Positions 6,437 to 6,810 of a stretch of 6,810 bases of DNA are shown here, one piece after another. Each line of letters begins with the position of its first letter. Within the stretch, counting starts at the first letter, position 1. The notes below the pieces were generated by a model that did no database searches, was not told the origin of the DNA, and saw nothing but the letters and a program-made list of their open reading frames with translations. The DNA comes from Thermoplasmata archaeon (GTDB lineage: Archaea; Thermoplasmatota; Thermoplasmata; Lutacidiplasmatales; UBA184). The position numbers were made by a program, and so were the translations under genes. The stretch covers positions 1-6,810 of the forward strand of contig JASHQY010000009.1 of assembly GCA_030038885.1 (NCBI GenBank), in the 5' to 3' direction.

Positions 6437-6664
6437 GCCGATGGGGCACTTCGGGAGCGCCCCCGCTCGACGGGCCACGGATCCCGAGCTCGGAGTCCGC
6501 TGCCCTCGCCGGGGCTCGAAGCCTTCCCTGGTGGCGGCGGCGCGTCGAGCCGTCGAGCGCGCCTCGGGGCGCCCGGCGCGCGCGGGAGCGGACCGAGGGG
6601 CCCGACGGAAAGAAGAAACCCTCGCACCCCTACCGCGCAGCGGGCCCCGCGGGCGGGCCGGTCC

Positions 6665-6810
6665 ATGATCAACGCCGACCTCGCGCTCCTCCTGCTCGCG
6701 GCGATCGCGTTCAGCGGGTTCGTGCTCGACACCCTGTTCGAGCGCCTCCGGATCTCGAGCATCCTCCCGCTGCTGCTCCTCGGGGTCGTGCTGGTCCAGT
6801 TCGGACTGGT
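6665..6810 (+). CDS. N-terminus of a probable cation:proton antiporter (Kef/NhaP-like), cut by the window end
   Basis: Forty-eight codons are present. Two hydrophobic segments (about 5-21 and 33-48) are separated by a short polar link, DTLFERLRISS (22-32). A first helix, a basic F-x-R-L-R-x-S/P linker, then a helix with LLLLGVVL is the usual opening of monovalent cation:proton antiporters of the CPA1/CPA2 type, where the linker often reads close to RLRLPSVLGLLLLG. Such proteins exchange Na+ or K+ for H+ across the membrane. ATG 6665 is chosen because it sits directly before the first helix; no clear Shine-Dalgarno sequence precedes it. The frame stays open upstream without a better start. Another polytopic membrane protein is possible because the diagnostic later helices are outside the window. 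Confidence 0.6.
   Translation, partial: MINADLALLLLAAIAFSGFVLDTLFERLRISSILPLLLLGVVLVQFGL

Larger units (their letters stand above)
6206..6664. other. Long GC-rich intergenic region (459 bp) without a supported gene
   Basis: Open frames on both strands here encode only Arg/Pro/Ala/Gly-rich strings without recognisable motifs, and none has a good ribosome binding site. I see no tRNA-like or rRNA-like sequence. Contents: the stem-loop after the CoA-transferase stop, a short GTCGC tandem run (6417-6436), a possible hairpin (GCGCGCC 6557-6563 with GGCGCGC 6575-6581), and one purine-rich, lower-GC patch (GGAAAGAAGAAA, 6607-6618) about 50 bp before the next gene. That patch could be part of its promoter, though no clear TATA box is present. 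Confidence 0.45.

Noticed and set aside
6202..6762. Minus-strand frames in the gap before the antiporter-like gene
   Set aside because: They are Arg/Pro/Ser/Ala-rich without motifs, run into the start of the antiporter-like gene, and have no ribosome binding site.

Overview
The window is very GC-rich (by eye roughly 70% or more), with G or C at most third codon positions. All six genes lie on the + strand. The organism cannot be fixed from the sequence. A soil or acid-habitat archaeon of the Thermoplasmatota kind fits best: the one recognisable promoter has an archaeal geometry (TATA-like element about 27 bp before an ATG that would be the transcript start, with a purine-rich BRE-like run before it), and no sigma70 promoter is visible. 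A high-GC bacterium is not excluded. Nearly every long ORF on the other strand or in other frames is an Arg/Pro/Gly-rich shadow caused by base composition.

Layout: (1) the 3' end of an unidentified gene (to 145). (2) A complete P-type IIIA proton-pump ATPase (415-2805) with clear catalytic motifs, but with two departures from the best-known family members. (3) A 236-bp spacer ending in an AT-rich island. The island holds two head-to-tail copies of the inverted repeat GTCAA-TATAC-TTGAC, which stop 2 bp before the start codon of a MarR-family regulator (3042-3527). (4) Overlapping the regulator by ATGA, a two-domain lipocalin-like protein of the CrtC/AttH type (3524-4609). (5) After 66 bp, a 509-residue family III CoA-transferase (CaiB/BaiF) with a permuted, partly duplicated architecture (4676-6205). 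(6) A 459-bp extremely GC-rich gap with no convincing gene. (7) The first 48 codons of a membrane protein resembling the N-terminus of a Kef/NhaP-type cation:proton antiporter (6665 to the window end).

The regulator, lipocalin-like protein and CoA-transferase look like one self-regulated operon. MarR probably binds its own TATA region and is released by a small, possibly acyl or isoprenoid, ligand. The CrtC/AttH-like protein would act on a hydrophobic substrate, and the CoA-transferase would move CoA between acids. This gene set is the best candidate here for an undescribed pathway; the substrate cannot be read from the sequence. The two flanking transport genes (H+-ATPase and probable H+ antiporter) suggest that proton and cation balance matters to this organism, but nothing ties them to the operon.
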